64,000 nt of DNA from JAWLHK01 sp041690355 [NCBI: bacterium]. Its GTDB lineage: Bacteria; J088; JAWLBW01. Both the position numbers and the translations under genes were made by a program. The stretch's first letter is position 1; each line of letters starts with the position of its first letter. Positions 1 through 8,907 of this stretch are shown here, piece by piece. The stretch covers positions 1 through 64,000 of the forward strand of contig JAWLHK010000019.1 of assembly GCA_041690355.1 (NCBI GenBank), given 5' to 3'. The notes beneath the pieces were generated by a model. It had not been told where the DNA came from. It made no database searches and saw nothing but the letters and a program-made list of their open reading frames with translations.

Positions 1-3000
1 CTTCGCGTACAGCCGCTTGACGCCGTCGGCCCCCGTGAACGTCACCTGCGTCACCGGCGTGTAGGGAATCCACGCCGCGGTCGCGAGCGTCGAATCCGTA
101 GACAGCTTCATGAAGTCGGCATTCGAGGCGCCCAAGAGCACGTCGACCGTCGTCGCCGAGGTTACGCTCGCCTGAATCGTCACGAACGGCGCGCTGATGG
201 TGCGGGTGTCCACAATGATCGAATCGTTGATGATGCCGGTCGTGTTGCCCGCCGTGTCGCGAAACTGCGCATAAACGGTCTTCGTGCCGTTACCCGGCGA
301 GAGCGCAAAAACGCGTTCTACGGGAAGCGAAGAGACCGGGCCCCACGCGGCATCCGCCAGCGTGGCGGTCTCGCTGAAGCGGGCCTCATCAGCCCCGGCG
401 GCGTCAAGCACAAGCGTCACGATGGAATTCGTCGTCGAGGCCGCACCATAGTTGATCGCAATCGAAGGCGTCGTCGGCGCCTCATCATCCAGCGTGACAA
501 TCTGCGCGGGAAGGCACGCCGTGCGGTTGTTCGCCGCGTCGCGGAACCAGACGCGGATGGCATAGGGCCCGTTGACCGCCGAGGACAGCGTATACGACTT
601 GACCTGTGCGTAACTCTGCCAGTCTTCAGTACATGTCCCCCCCTCGGAGATCGAAACATCCGTCGCCCCGACGGCGTTCAGATTCAGGCTGATGATCTGC
701 GACTGCGTGTACGCGCCGCCCGCGATGCTGAAGCTCGGGTTTTCAGGCGCCGTCGTATCCAGCGTGAGGTTCGCGGAGACGATCGGGGAATAGTTCCCCA
801 GACCGTCCACGAAGCGCGCGTACAGCGTCTTCTGGCCGTCCGAGGTGTTGATGAATGTGTAGCTCGTGTCCACTCCCATGAGCGGAACCGCGCGCGCCGG
901 ACCCGCCGTTACGAAGCCCACATCCTCTGCCAGCTCGACCGCGGCGGCGTTATTCGCCGAGGCCGCGATGGTTACTGTCGTCTGGTTCGTGAGCGCTGCG
1001 GCAAAGGACAGCGAAGGGTTCGAGGGGGCTATCGTGTCTACCAGAACCGTAACCGGGGTAGCGTCGATCGAGTTCCCCGCGCGGTCAGTAATGCGGGCGT
1101 ATACGGTCCGGTCGTCGCCGGCCGGATTCGTCGGCGGCGTGACATCCCATGCCTTCGGATTCTGAATGGATTCAGCCGGCGAGGAGGAAAAGACCCCGTC
1201 GCGGCTGAACTGCACGGTGACCGGGCTGTCGTCAGTCACGCCGAGATTCAGGTAAAAGCGGGTTTCGTTCGTCTGGGTGAGCACCGTCCCTTCGGCATCT
1301 TCGGCCCGGAAGAGCGTGACCACCGGCTTCGCCGTATCAAGTGTCACCGCAAGGGCCGCCGGATCGCTGGCATTGCCCGCGCCGTCGCGTACCCGCGCAT
1401 AGACTGCCTTTGCGCCGTCGCCGCCGGCGAGAACAAAGGACTTCTGAAACGCGAAAGGAGTCCAGGTCGCATCGGAAAAATCGGCCTGCTGCGAAACCTG
1501 TAGCTCCTCAGCATCCTGTGCAGCAATCTGAAGGGTGATCGTTGCGGTGCGCACCCAGACATTCGCAGTGCTGAGCGAAGGGGTAGCGGGAGCGGCCGTA
1601 TCGAGCACGGTGCTCACCGAGCGCACGATGGAAAGGTTGCCCGCGGTGTCGCGCAGTTGGATGTAGAGGGACTTGCTGCCGTCGGGTCCGCTCAGACCGA
1701 CCGTCGGCGAGGCGTCGAAGGGGATCCACGTGCCCGTAAGGCTCGGGCTGGCCGAGACGAGCATCTGATCGGCGCCGGTCGCCGTGAGATCCAGCGTGAC
1801 TGAAGTCGTGTTGGTGACCGCAGGCGCCGAAGCCGCGTTGAAGACCGGCCCAATCGTATCGACGTGGACGGTTTCCAAACGTTCGACCGACGGCTGCCCG
1901 GCCGCGTCCCGTACCTGCGCGTAGATAGTGTACGTCTGTCCGAGGGCGCTCGTGGGGGTCGACAGATTGAAGAGAACCTGCGACTGCCAGGGCTGCCAGG
2001 ATGCGCCCGTGAAATCCGCCCGCGTCGACAGGCGCATTTCCATCGGTGACGTGTCGGTTGCGGGAACATCCACGAGCACGACGGTCGAGGTGGTGGCGGC
2101 AATCGGCGTCCCGCTCGAGGGGTCGCGAATCACGATGGGCGCCAGTACCGGATTGTTTCTGTCGAGCAGAATCGTATCGGACACCGGGCTCGAAAAGTTG
2201 CCCGCCCTGTCGTAAAAAATCGCATTAAAACCGTGCACCCCATCGGGAGGGTTGCTGCCGAGCGACTCGACACTGCTCAGGTTGAAGGGGACTGCGTTGT
2301 CGGCGGCTCCCGTCAGTACGTACAGGTTCATCATCTCGACGCCGGAGCCGCCGTCGACCGCGTTCAATTCGACGGTGACCTGTTCAGACGTGGTATAGAC
2401 CGCACCGCCGTTGATGCGCACCGAGGCGCCCGACGGAGGGGTCGTATCCAGAACGATGCTCCCCACATACGGCGGCGTTGAGCGGCCGCTTGCGTCGTAA
2501 TACTGGACGCAGAGAACGTTGTCTCCCTCGACCAGGGCACCGCCGGCCGGGGCGTGATCGTTGTAGACGACGGTACCGCTGAGCGCAAAGCGGTCGCCAA
2601 AGATACAGTCGGCTGCGCGGCCGGACGGGCTGTGGCCGATGGCGGCTTCATCCGCGTTGCTTTCGGTCAGCTCCAGGCGCACATCTGCCGCCGAGCGGGT
2701 ATAAAGATTGCTGTCGAGTACCGCTCCGTCCGAAGCACGGCGCACTTTGCCGATTACCTTGAAGAACCCGGTCAGGGGACGCAGAACGACGTCGTCGACT
2801 TCGGTGGCGCCGTCTTCGCCGGTGACCAGAATGGTACCCACCGTCTGGCCGGGCACGCCGGGCTTCGACGCCTCGACTTCGTAGAGACCGGCGGCGACGC
2901 CGTTCACGGTATAGGACCCGTCATTGGCCGAGACCGTATTGTAGGTGCGCGTGGCGCCCGTCGTCTCTGTCGCGGCCGTACGATACGCGAGCGGCGCGAA

Positions 3001-3492
3001 GGGGGCCTGCTGCGCGGCCGTGCGAACCGAACCGACCTTGGTCAGCGTGATGAAGACGCCGCCTTCGCGTACCGGCACTTCATTCTGCAGCGTTTCGCTC
3101 AGCGCCGTGCCCACTACAGGCGCCGTCTTCAGGGGCAGTTGTTGTTCGCCAAGGTCGACCTCACCGGCGATGGGGAGCGAAACGGTATCGTCGACCTCCT
3201 GGTAGTGGCGGGTGCTGACCCGCAGCGAATAGTCACCAGGGACGATGCCGGTCAGCGTGAAAGACCCGTCCGAAGCGGTCGCTACCGTGTAGGTACGGTC
3301 GTCGTTCAGCAGCACGACGTCGACGCCCGCGTGATCCGACTCGTCTTCGAGCAGAATCTGCCCGGTCAGCCGCCCCTTCTTCTGCAGTTCGGCAGGCGAG
3401 TCGGGATCGTAAGGTCCCTCGTGGGGAAGTTCGGCAGAGCAGGCTCCGGCGAAGAGCAGAATCACAGCGGTAATCAGGCGCAGGCGTAGCAT
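1..3492 (-). CDS. Surface lipoprotein with tandem Ig-like repeats (3' end cut by window edge)
   Basis: I translated this reading frame by hand; it stays open from the ATG at 3492 to the window edge (1164 codons, no stop). The start is set by GGGAGG 7 nt upstream. Residues 1-20 form a signal peptide ending in a lipobox-like AGAC, so a lipoprotein is likely. Residues about 40-110 (GRLTGQILLEDE..., DGSFTLTGIVPGDYSL) and about 115-215 (DGSYTVNGVAAGLYEVE) look like carboxypeptidase-regulatory-like beta-sandwiches. From about residue 347 onward an element of the form (V/I/T)LDTxxPxxPS recurs nine times at 86-101 residue spacing, each followed by a beta-rich module typical of bacterial Ig-like domains. 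It is likely a cell-surface or stalk/adhesin-type protein. The C-terminal part, which might carry a functional domain, is outside the window. Confidence 0.8.
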   Translation of the reverse strand, partial: MLRLRLITAVILLFAGACSAELPHEGPYDPDSPAELQKKGRLTGQILLEDESDHAGVDVVLLNDDRTYTVATASDGSFTLTGIVPGDYSLRVSTRHYQEVDDTVSLPIAGEVDLGEQQLPLKTAPVVGTALSETLQNEVPVREGGVFITLTKVGSVRTAAQQAPFAPLAYRTAATETTGATRTYNTVSANDGSYTVNGVAAGLYEVEASKPGVPGQTVGTILVTGEDGATEVDDVVLRPLTGFFKVIGKVRRASDGAVLDSNLYTRSAADVRLELTESNADEAAIGHSPSGRAADCIFGDRFALSGTVVYNDHAPAGGALVEGDNVLCVQYYDASGRSTPPYVGSIVLDTTPPSGASVRINGGAVYTTSEQVTVELNAVDGGSGVEMMNLYVLTGAADNAVPFNLSSVESLGSNPPDGVHGFNAIFYDRAGNFSSPVSDTILLDRNNPVLAPIVIRDPSSGTPIAATTSTVVLVDVPATDTSPMEMRLSTRADFTGASWQPWQSQVLFNLSTPTSALGQTYTIYAQVRDAAGQPSVERLETVHVDTIGPVFNAASAPAVTNTTSVTLDLTATGADQMLVSASPSLTGTWIPFDASPTVGLSGPDGSKSLYIQLRDTAGNLSIVRSVSTVLDTAAPATPSLSTANVWVRTATITLQIAAQDAEELQVSQQADFSDATWTPFAFQKSFVLAGGDGAKAVYARVRDGAGNASDPAALAVTLDTAKPVVTLFRAEDAEGTVLTQTNETRFYLNLGVTDDSPVTVQFSRDGVFSSSPAESIQNPKAWDVTPPTNPAGDDRTVYARITDRAGNSIDATPVTVLVDTIAPSNPSLSFAAALTNQTTVTIAASANNAAAVELAEDVGFVTAGPARAVPLMGVDTSYTFINTSDGQKTLYARFVDGLGNYSPIVSANLTLDTTAPENPSFSIAGGAYTQSQIISLNLNAVGATDVSISEGGTCTEDWQSYAQVKSYTLSSAVNGPYAIRVWFRDAANNRTACLPAQIVTLDDEAPTTPSIAINYGAASTTNSIVTLVLDAAGADEARFSETATLADAAWGPVSSLPVERVFALSPGNGTKTVYAQFRDTAGNTTGIINDSIIVDTRTISAPFVTIQASVTSATTVDVLLGASNADFMKLSTDSTLATAAWIPYTPVTQVTFTGADGVKRLYAK

Positions 3493-3542
3493 GCCGTTTC
3501 CTCCCAGACAGGCGTTCGAGCGGTCGCTTGGACAGCCCTAAT

Positions 3543-3571
3543 ACTTTAGTCGACCCGTATGGTTGTAGCAA
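3543..3571 (-). promoter_or_regulatory. Putative sigma-70 promoter of the Ig-repeat lipoprotein
   Basis: On the minus strand, TTGCTA (3571-3566), a 17-bp spacer and TAAAGT (3548-3543) give a moderate -35/-10 pair. The predicted transcript starts near 3536, leaving a leader of about 44 nt with the GGGAGG Shine-Dalgarno. Each hexamer matches consensus at only 4 of 6 positions. Confidence 0.4.
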
Positions 3572-3715
3572 ACGCCGGGGCGCCCTGCCGTGAGGCAAGT
3601 CACAGAATGGGGGAACTCCAAAAAACTGGAGCGTGGACGTACGGCTGCAAAGACGGCGCGCCGCGTCATTCAAACGCACCGAAAACTGAAACCCGAAACT
3701 GAACGCAGTCCCGAG

Positions 3716-5566
3716 TCAGGCCTTGACGACTGTGCCGGCCGGAGGCTGGTAGGAGGGAATCAGGTCTTTGATGACAGCGCGAATCCGGTCGCCGTCACGG
3801 CTTTCAGCAGCCGAGAACAGGGTCTCGAGCATGGCGGGGAGCGAGCTAAAGCCGGGATCGGTTTTCCGGGCCACGAAGATCTTCTGGTGGCGGGAAGCGA
3901 CCGTGCCCTCTTCGGACGTGAGCAGCTCTTCGTAGAGCTTTTCGCCGGGCCGCACGCCGCTGAAGGCGATTTCGATGTCCTGCTCCGGCCGCAGCCCCGA
4001 GAGGCGGATGAGATCCCGGGCAAGGTCGACGATGCGCACGGGATCGCCCATGTCGAGCACGTAGACCGACCCGTTCTCGGCGAGCCCCCCGGCCTGCAGC
4101 ACGAGCTCCGAGGCCTCGGGGATGGTCATGAAATACCGCGTCATGTCGGGGTGCGTGACCGTGACCGGCCCTCCGCGCCGGATCTGTTCCTTGAACAGCG
4201 GGATGACGCTCCCCCGGCTGCCCAGGACGTTGCCGAACCGGACGCTGACGAACACCTGTTCCGGCGCGGCGTTGCGGGCGCCCCAGCTGACCACGTATTC
4301 CGCGATCCGCTTGGTGGCCCCCATGACCGAGGTCGGATTGACCGCCTTGTCGGTCGATATGTTGACGAATCGCTCTACGCCGGCTTCCAGCGCAAGTTCC
4401 ACCAGATTACGCGTGCCGCCGACGTTGTTGAAAATCGCCTGATCGGGATTCCCCTCCATGAGGGGCACGTGCTTGTGCGCCGCGGCGTGAAAGACGACCT
4501 GCGGCCGGTGCTTGGCGAAGACGTGGGCCAGGCGGTCGCGGTCGCGCACGTCGGTCACCTCGACATGGGCGCGAAGATCGGGGTGGTCGCGGCGCATCTC
4601 CTGGTCGATATGGTAGAGGCTGTTCTCGCCCCGCCCGAGCAGGACGATGCACTCCGGATCGAACCGGCTCACCTGGCGCACGATTTCGGACCCGATCGAA
4701 CCGCCGGCGCCCGTCACGAGAATCCGCTTACCCTCCAGGTAGCCGGCGATCTGATCGAGGTTCAGGCGCACGGGCTCACGGCGCAGAAGGTCCTCGACAT
4801 CCACCTCGCGGATGGCCGAAATGGAAATCTTTCCGCTCAGCAGGTCGTAGATACCGGGCAGAATGCGCCCCTTGACCCCCGCCTCGCGGGCCAGCTCGAG
4901 CACCCGCCGCACGACAGAACCCGACGCCGAGGGGATGGCGATGAGCACCTCGTCGACATCGTGGTCGCTGCTCACCGCGACCAGATCGTTGACCCGGCCG
5001 AGCACCTTGAGCCCCAGATAGGTCTGACGCTGCTTGGTCGGGTCGTCGTCGAGAAAACCGATGGGCAGGAGGCCGGCCTCGGGATGGCGAATCAGCTCGC
5101 GGGCCATGATGGTGCCCGCTTCTCCGGCCCCGACGATCACGACCCGCTTCGCGTCGCCGCTGACCGAACGGGTTCCCCGATACTCATGCCGCACCCGGGC
5201 GAGCAGGCGCATGCCGCTGAGCAGCATCAGCGCGATGAGTGCTTCGATGAGGGGCACGCTGCGGGGCATCCAGACGTTCGCCTTCTGCAGGATGACCGCC
5301 CCGATGACCATGAGCAGCGAAACGATCACGATTCCCTGAATCAGGGTGACGAGATCGCGGATGCCGATCTTGCGCCAGCTCTGACGGTGCAGGCCGAGCC
5401 GGTAGATGACCAGCATCTTGATTGGCAGCGCGAGCAGCGCCAGCCAGATCATCTCGCGCCGGTAGAGGGGGAACAGCGAATCCAGGCGCAGCCAGAACGC
5501 GATCGGGGTCGCGAGGGCCCAGGCGGTAAAATCGGCGACGAATTTCAGGCGAGGTGATGTGCGCAA
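3716..5566 (-). CDS. CapD/PglF-type nucleotide-sugar 4,6-dehydratase (membrane-anchored long form)
   Basis: A 616-residue protein, typical of long membrane-bound UDP-GlcNAc 4,6-dehydratases (WbpM/PglF/CapD). Four hydrophobic segments lie within residues 10-125, then a CoA-binding-like Rossmann fold (VIVGAGEAG, ~143-151). The catalytic SDR domain has VTGAGGSIG at ~284-292 and STDKAVNPTSVMGATKR at 404-420, carrying the Met-x3-Lys (M415, K419) characteristic of the subgroup. The likely reaction is UDP-GlcNAc to UDP-4-keto-6-deoxy sugar on the cytoplasmic face. The start codon is TTG with only a weak upstream AGG; no better in-frame start exists. It lies next to wecB (divergent) and near the aminotransferase/acetyltransferase/PglC-like set, which fits a bacillosamine-type pathway (inference). 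Confidence 0.9.
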   Translation of the reverse strand: MRTSPRLKFVADFTAWALATPIAFWLRLDSLFPLYRREMIWLALLALPIKMLVIYRLGLHRQSWRKIGIRDLVTLIQGIVIVSLLMVIGAVILQKANVWMPRSVPLIEALIALMLLSGMRLLARVRHEYRGTRSVSGDAKRVVIVGAGEAGTIMARELIRHPEAGLLPIGFLDDDPTKQRQTYLGLKVLGRVNDLVAVSSDHDVDEVLIAIPSASGSVVRRVLELAREAGVKGRILPGIYDLLSGKISISAIREVDVEDLLRREPVRLNLDQIAGYLEGKRILVTGAGGSIGSEIVRQVSRFDPECIVLLGRGENSLYHIDQEMRRDHPDLRAHVEVTDVRDRDRLAHVFAKHRPQVVFHAAAHKHVPLMEGNPDQAIFNNVGGTRNLVELALEAGVERFVNISTDKAVNPTSVMGATKRIAEYVVSWGARNAAPEQVFVSVRFGNVLGSRGSVIPLFKEQIRRGGPVTVTHPDMTRYFMTIPEASELVLQAGGLAENGSVYVLDMGDPVRIVDLARDLIRLSGLRPEQDIEIAFSGVRPGEKLYEELLTSEEGTVASRHQKIFVARKTDPGFSSLPAMLETLFSAAESRDGDRIRAVIKDLIPSYQPPAGTVVKA

Positions 5567-5637
5567 GGAAAATGCCTGGAACCGGCCGCAGCGACAGCGT
5601 GCCTACACTGTGCGCGCGCCCGTGGGATTTCTGAAAC

Positions 5638-5643
5638 ATTATA
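5638..5643 (-). promoter_or_regulatory. Consensus -10 (TATAAT) upstream of the 4,6-dehydratase gene
   Basis: The minus strand reads TATAAT at 5643-5638, a perfect -10. No good -35 lies 16-18 bp upstream. A start near 5631 would give a leader of about 65 nt before the TTG at 5566. Confidence 0.45.
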
Positions 5644-5735
5644 CACACTTATCCCGGCCCCCTCCAATCGCCGCCCTCCCCCGCCATTCGCCGGGGCGCC
5701 CCTGAGGGTTTTGGCGGAAACGGCCGGGCGGCGCG

Positions 5736-5741
5736 TATACT
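5736..5741 (+). promoter_or_regulatory. Putative -10 (TATACT) of wecB
   Basis: TATACT lies 31 bp before the wecB start. A weak -35 (TTGGCG, 5711-5716) is 19 bp upstream. Together with the oppositely oriented TATAAT at 5643-5638 it suggests that 5567-5772 is a divergent promoter region. Confidence 0.4.
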
Positions 5742-5772
5742 GTACTGTTCAGCCACTGTCAGGAGGACCGCT

Positions 5773-6921
5773 TTGTACCGCGTCGATCTCATCGTGGGCG
5801 CCCGCCCGAACTTCATGAAAGCCGCCCCCATCCTGCGCGCCGCCCAGGCCGACGGCCGGATTCGCATTCGCCTCGTGCATACGGGCCAGCACTACGACGA
5901 GCAGATGAACGACGCCTTCTTCCGCGACCTGGGGATGCCCCGGCCCGACATCGCCCTCGGCATCGGCGGCGGCACCCACGGCGAGCAGGTCGGCAAGGTG
6001 CTCATCGCCTACGAAAAGATCCTCATGGAAGAGCCGGTGGATGCCGTGATGGTCGTGGGCGACGTGAATTCCACGATCGCGACCGCCATGGCCGCCGTGA
6101 AGCTGCAGATTCCCGTCATTCATGTCGAAGCGGGCTTGCGCAGCCGCGACTGGGACATGCCCGAAGAGATCAACCGCCTGCTCACCGACTCCATCTCGCG
6201 CCTCATGCTGACGCCGAGCCGCGACGCCGACGAGAACCTGCGCAACGAGGGGGTCGCCCCCGAGCGCATCCGCTTCGTCGGCAATGTCATGATCGACACC
6301 CTCTTCTACCAGGTCGAGCGGATCGGCAAGGACGACGCGGTGCTTCGGGAACTCGGCCTGGCCGACGGCAAGCCGTTCGTGCTGGCGACCCTGCACCGCC
6401 CGTCCAATGTGGATGAGCCCGCGCGCCTGGCCGCACTCGTCGATCTGCTGGGGACGCTTGCCGCACGGGTTCCCGTCCTGTTCCCGATCCATCCGCGCAC
6501 GCGGCAGCGGCTCGAAACGGCCGGCATGCTACCCCGCCTGAAGGAGCCCGACGGTTCGGGCGCGCCGGCCATCTACGCCCTTCCCCCCCTCGGATACAAC
6601 CGGTTCCTGCCCCTCATGCGCGCCGCGGCCGTGGTCATGACCGACAGCGGCGGCGTGCAGGAAGAGACGACGGCGCTCGGCGTCCCGTGCCTCACGCTGC
6701 GCGAGAACACCGAGCGCCCCATCACGGTCGCCGAGGGGACGAACACGGTGGTCGGCAGCGACGACGCCCTGGCCCTCAAGCTCGCAGAAGAAGCCCTGGC
6801 CGGCAGGGGCAAGCGCGGGCGGGCCCCCGAAGGGTGGGACGGGCATGCGGCCGAGCGGATGATCGACGCGGTCGCGGAGTTTCTTGGCCGCCTGGCGGCG
6901 GACAAGAAACCCCGCGGATGA
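5773..6921 (+). CDS. wecB: Non-hydrolysing UDP-N-acetylglucosamine 2-epimerase
   Basis: A 382-residue protein of the usual WecB/MnaA length, interconverting UDP-GlcNAc and UDP-ManNAc in the cytoplasm. Family motifs are in order: GARPNFMKAAP near the N-terminus, HTGQHYDEQMND, GDVNST, HVEAGLRS, PEEINRLLTD, TLHRPSNVD and DSGGVQEE. The start is TTG at 5773, chosen because a perfect AGGAGG lies six nucleotides upstream and the translation begins directly in the conserved first strand. It is the only plus-strand gene of the polysaccharide locus, divergent from the dehydratase gene. The product probably feeds ManNAc-derived sugars into the polymer. The stop codon lies inside a heptamer repeat tract. 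Confidence 0.95.
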   Translation: MYRVDLIVGARPNFMKAAPILRAAQADGRIRIRLVHTGQHYDEQMNDAFFRDLGMPRPDIALGIGGGTHGEQVGKVLIAYEKILMEEPVDAVMVVGDVNSTIATAMAAVKLQIPVIHVEAGLRSRDWDMPEEINRLLTDSISRLMLTPSRDADENLRNEGVAPERIRFVGNVMIDTLFYQVERIGKDDAVLRELGLADGKPFVLATLHRPSNVDEPARLAALVDLLGTLAARVPVLFPIHPRTRQRLETAGMLPRLKEPDGSGAPAIYALPPLGYNRFLPLMRAAAVVMTDSGGVQEETTALGVPCLTLRENTERPITVAEGTNTVVGSDDALALKLAEEALAGRGKRGRAPEGWDGHAAERMIDAVAEFLGRLAADKKPRG

Positions 6922-6951
6922 TCAATGGTCGATGATCAATGATCAATGAGG
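6917..6951 (+). repeat. Heptamer tandem repeat overlapping the wecB stop codon
   Basis: Five consecutive 7-bp units (gatgatc, aatggtc, gatgatc, aatgatc, aatgagg) begin inside the last codons of wecB and run into the convergent intergenic region. The same 7-bp periodicity, with a different unit, appears after the stop codon at 27487. Confidence 0.75.
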
Positions 6952-7046
6952 GGCGACCGGATGGACCCGCGGGGTTCCGTCGCGCGCCCTCCCTTGGAAG
7001 CGCCGCACCGGCCGTCACTACGTTGCGCGCCGGTTCTCTCGCGCCC

Positions 7047-7061
7047 CGCCCCGGAGGGGCG
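7047..7061. terminator. Short GC hairpin between convergent wecB and aminotransferase genes
   Basis: CGCCCC-GGA-GGGGCG forms a six-base-pair stem just outside the aminotransferase stop. No T-tract follows on either strand, so an intrinsic terminator is only possible. The rest of 6922-7063 holds the heptamer tract and no gene. Confidence 0.3.
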
Positions 7062-7063
7062 TC

Positions 7064-8248
7064 CTACGCGGTCGCCTCGCGCAGCACGTCCCGCACGACC
7101 TCGACAGTGTCGTGCAGCGACTGCTCGGCCAGCGTCGGGTGCACGAGAAACATGAGGCTCGTCTCTCCCAGCTCCCGCGCGACCGGCAGCCGTTCCGCAG
7201 GCCCGAAACCCGCGTTCACGAACGCCTTTTCCAGATAGATCTCGCTGCAGCTCCCCGTGAAGCACGGGATGCCCCGCGCGGCGACCGCCTGCTGAATCCG
7301 GTCGCGGGTCCACCCTTCGCGCAGGCGCTCGGGTCGCACGTAGGCATAGAACTTATAGTACGCGTGCCGCATGTGCGCGGGCGCTTGGGGAATCCGCAGG
7401 GCCGCTTCCTGCGCGAGGCCATCGCGCAGAATCGCCGCATTCCGGTTCCGCTTCTCGGTCCAGGACGGAAGCTTGCGCAGGGCGATGCGCCCGATGGCCG
7501 CCTGCATCTCGGTCAGGCGCTGGTTCGTGCCGAAGCTTTCGTGCAGCCAGCGGAACCCCGGCGGATGCTCGCGGTTGTACACGGCGGCCCAGCTCTTGCC
7601 GTGATCCTTGTATTCCCAGACCTTGCGCCAGAGTGACTCGTCGTCGGTCGAGATCAGGCCCCCTTCGCCGCCGGTCGTGATGATCTTGTCCTGGCAGAAG
7701 GAGAACGCGTTGATGGTTCCGAGCGAGCCGACGGCGCGGCCCCGGTAGAGCGCGCCGTGGGCCTGGGCGCAGTCTTCGATCACGGCCAGCCCGTGCCGTG
7801 CCGCGAGCGCGCGGATCGGATCCATCTCGCATGGCCAGCCGGCCAGGTGCACCAGAATGATCGCCTTCGTGCGCGGCGTGATGGCGGGCGCAATCGTCTC
7901 GGCCGTAATGTTTCCGCTGTCGCGATCGACGTCGACCAGCACGGGGCGCGCGCCGCGGAAGACGACGGATGACGACGTGGCGATGAACGTGCGCGGCGTG
8001 GTGATGACTTCGTCTCCTGGTCCGACCCCGAGCGCGTACAGCGCAAGCTCCAGCGCGACCGTTCCGTTGGCCACGGCAATGGTCTTCTGCACGCCGAGCG
8101 CCGTCGCATATTCCTCTTCGAAGCGCCGGCCTTCGGTGCCGGTCCAGTAGTTGACCTTGCCCGAGCGAAGCACCTCGGCGACGGCCTGCACTTCATCCTC
8201 TTCGAAGTGGGGCCAGGGGGCGAACTGTACAACGGTTTGCGTCGACAT
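7064..8248 (-). CDS. DegT/DnrJ/EryC1/StrS-family PLP aminotransferase
   Basis: A 394-residue sugar aminotransferase. The PLP lysine sits in SFCQDKIITTGGEGG (K188), preceded by VIEDCAQAHGA with the pyridine-nitrogen-binding aspartate (D159). These motifs define nucleotide-sugar aminotransferases such as PglE, which act on 4-keto or 3-keto sugars with glutamate as amino donor. It starts 2 nt after the acetyltransferase stop (8251), so the two are surely co-transcribed. With the 4,6-dehydratase, the PglD-like acetyltransferase and the PglC-like transferase it would complete a UDP-4-amino-4,6-dideoxy sugar route; the exact stereochemistry cannot be read from sequence. It is the last gene of the minus-strand operon. 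Confidence 0.9.
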   Translation of the reverse strand: MSTQTVVQFAPWPHFEEDEVQAVAEVLRSGKVNYWTGTEGRRFEEEYATALGVQKTIAVANGTVALELALYALGVGPGDEVITTPRTFIATSSSVVFRGARPVLVDVDRDSGNITAETIAPAITPRTKAIILVHLAGWPCEMDPIRALAARHGLAVIEDCAQAHGALYRGRAVGSLGTINAFSFCQDKIITTGGEGGLISTDDESLWRKVWEYKDHGKSWAAVYNREHPPGFRWLHESFGTNQRLTEMQAAIGRIALRKLPSWTEKRNRNAAILRDGLAQEAALRIPQAPAHMRHAYYKFYAYVRPERLREGWTRDRIQQAVAARGIPCFTGSCSEIYLEKAFVNAGFGPAERLPVARELGETSLMFLVHPTLAEQSLHDTVEVVRDVLREATA

Positions 8249-8250
8249 CG

Positions 8251-8907
8251 CTATCGGTACCAGCCTTCTTCCCGGGTTTTAATCACCTTGGCCGGAACCC
8301 CGACGGCGGTGACGTTGGCGGCGAGATCCTGGACGACGACCGCGCCCGCGCCGACGACCGACCAGGGGCCGATCGTCTTGCCTTGTATGACGGCGCCCCC
8401 GGTGCCGAGATCGCATCCCTCGCCCACCGTTACATTGCCCGAAATGTTCACACCAGGCGCGACGGTCACGAAGTCACCGAGAACCGCATCATGCCCCACG
8501 GTAACGTTCAGGTTGAGGATCACGTGAGCCCCGATGACGATATCGGTCGTCACGCTGACATGGGCACAGACCACGCTTCCTTTTCCGAGTGTCACCCGCT
8601 GACCGATCCAGGCATCGGGGTGGACCAAGGTCGCCACCGGTACTTCAAGCGCATCGAGTTTTGCCGCGAGCCTGCGTTTCACCGCAGGATTCCCGATCCC
8701 CAGCACGACCCCGACCCCGCGATTCTCCCGCATCCACTCTTCCCCACCGAGGATGGGGAGGCCTCCGCAGGTCTGGCCATGTTTGTCCGGGTTGTCGTCG
8801 AGAAAACCGAGAAGGCGATAGGTCGCTTTGCGCTCGTTCACCGCCATGGCGATCTCGGCAACCTCGCGTGCGAGGCCTCCGGTTCCGTAAATGACGAGAT
8901 CAGTCAT
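8251..8907 (-). CDS. NeuD/PglD-type sugar O/N-acetyltransferase (left-handed beta helix)
   Basis: A 218-residue protein starting MTDLVIYGTGG at 8907; the reading frame is open further upstream, but this start is where the family's N-terminal Rossmann-like substrate domain begins. The first ~90 residues bind the nucleotide sugar (GxGG at 8-11, LLGFLDD at 32-38). From ~95 onward hexapeptide repeats build a left-handed beta helix. The catalytic-base histidine is H139 in NVTVGHDAVLGDF, as in PglD. The expected reaction is acetyl-CoA-dependent N-acetylation of a UDP-4-amino sugar. Its start overlaps the end of the phosphoglycosyl transferase gene by 8 nt, suggesting translational coupling. Confidence 0.9.
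   Translation of the reverse strand: MTDLVIYGTGGLAREVAEIAMAVNERKATYRLLGFLDDNPDKHGQTCGGLPILGGEEWMRENRGVGVVLGIGNPAVKRRLAAKLDALEVPVATLVHPDAWIGQRVTLGKGSVVCAHVSVTTDIVIGAHVILNLNVTVGHDAVLGDFVTVAPGVNISGNVTVGEGCDLGTGGAVIQGKTIGPWSVVGAGAVVVQDLAANVTAVGVPAKVIKTREEGWYR

Noticed and set aside
3616-3631. CTCCA-N6-TGGAG hairpin after the 4,6-dehydratase gene
   Set aside because: Five-base-pair stem with an A-rich loop and no T-run; too weak to call a terminator.
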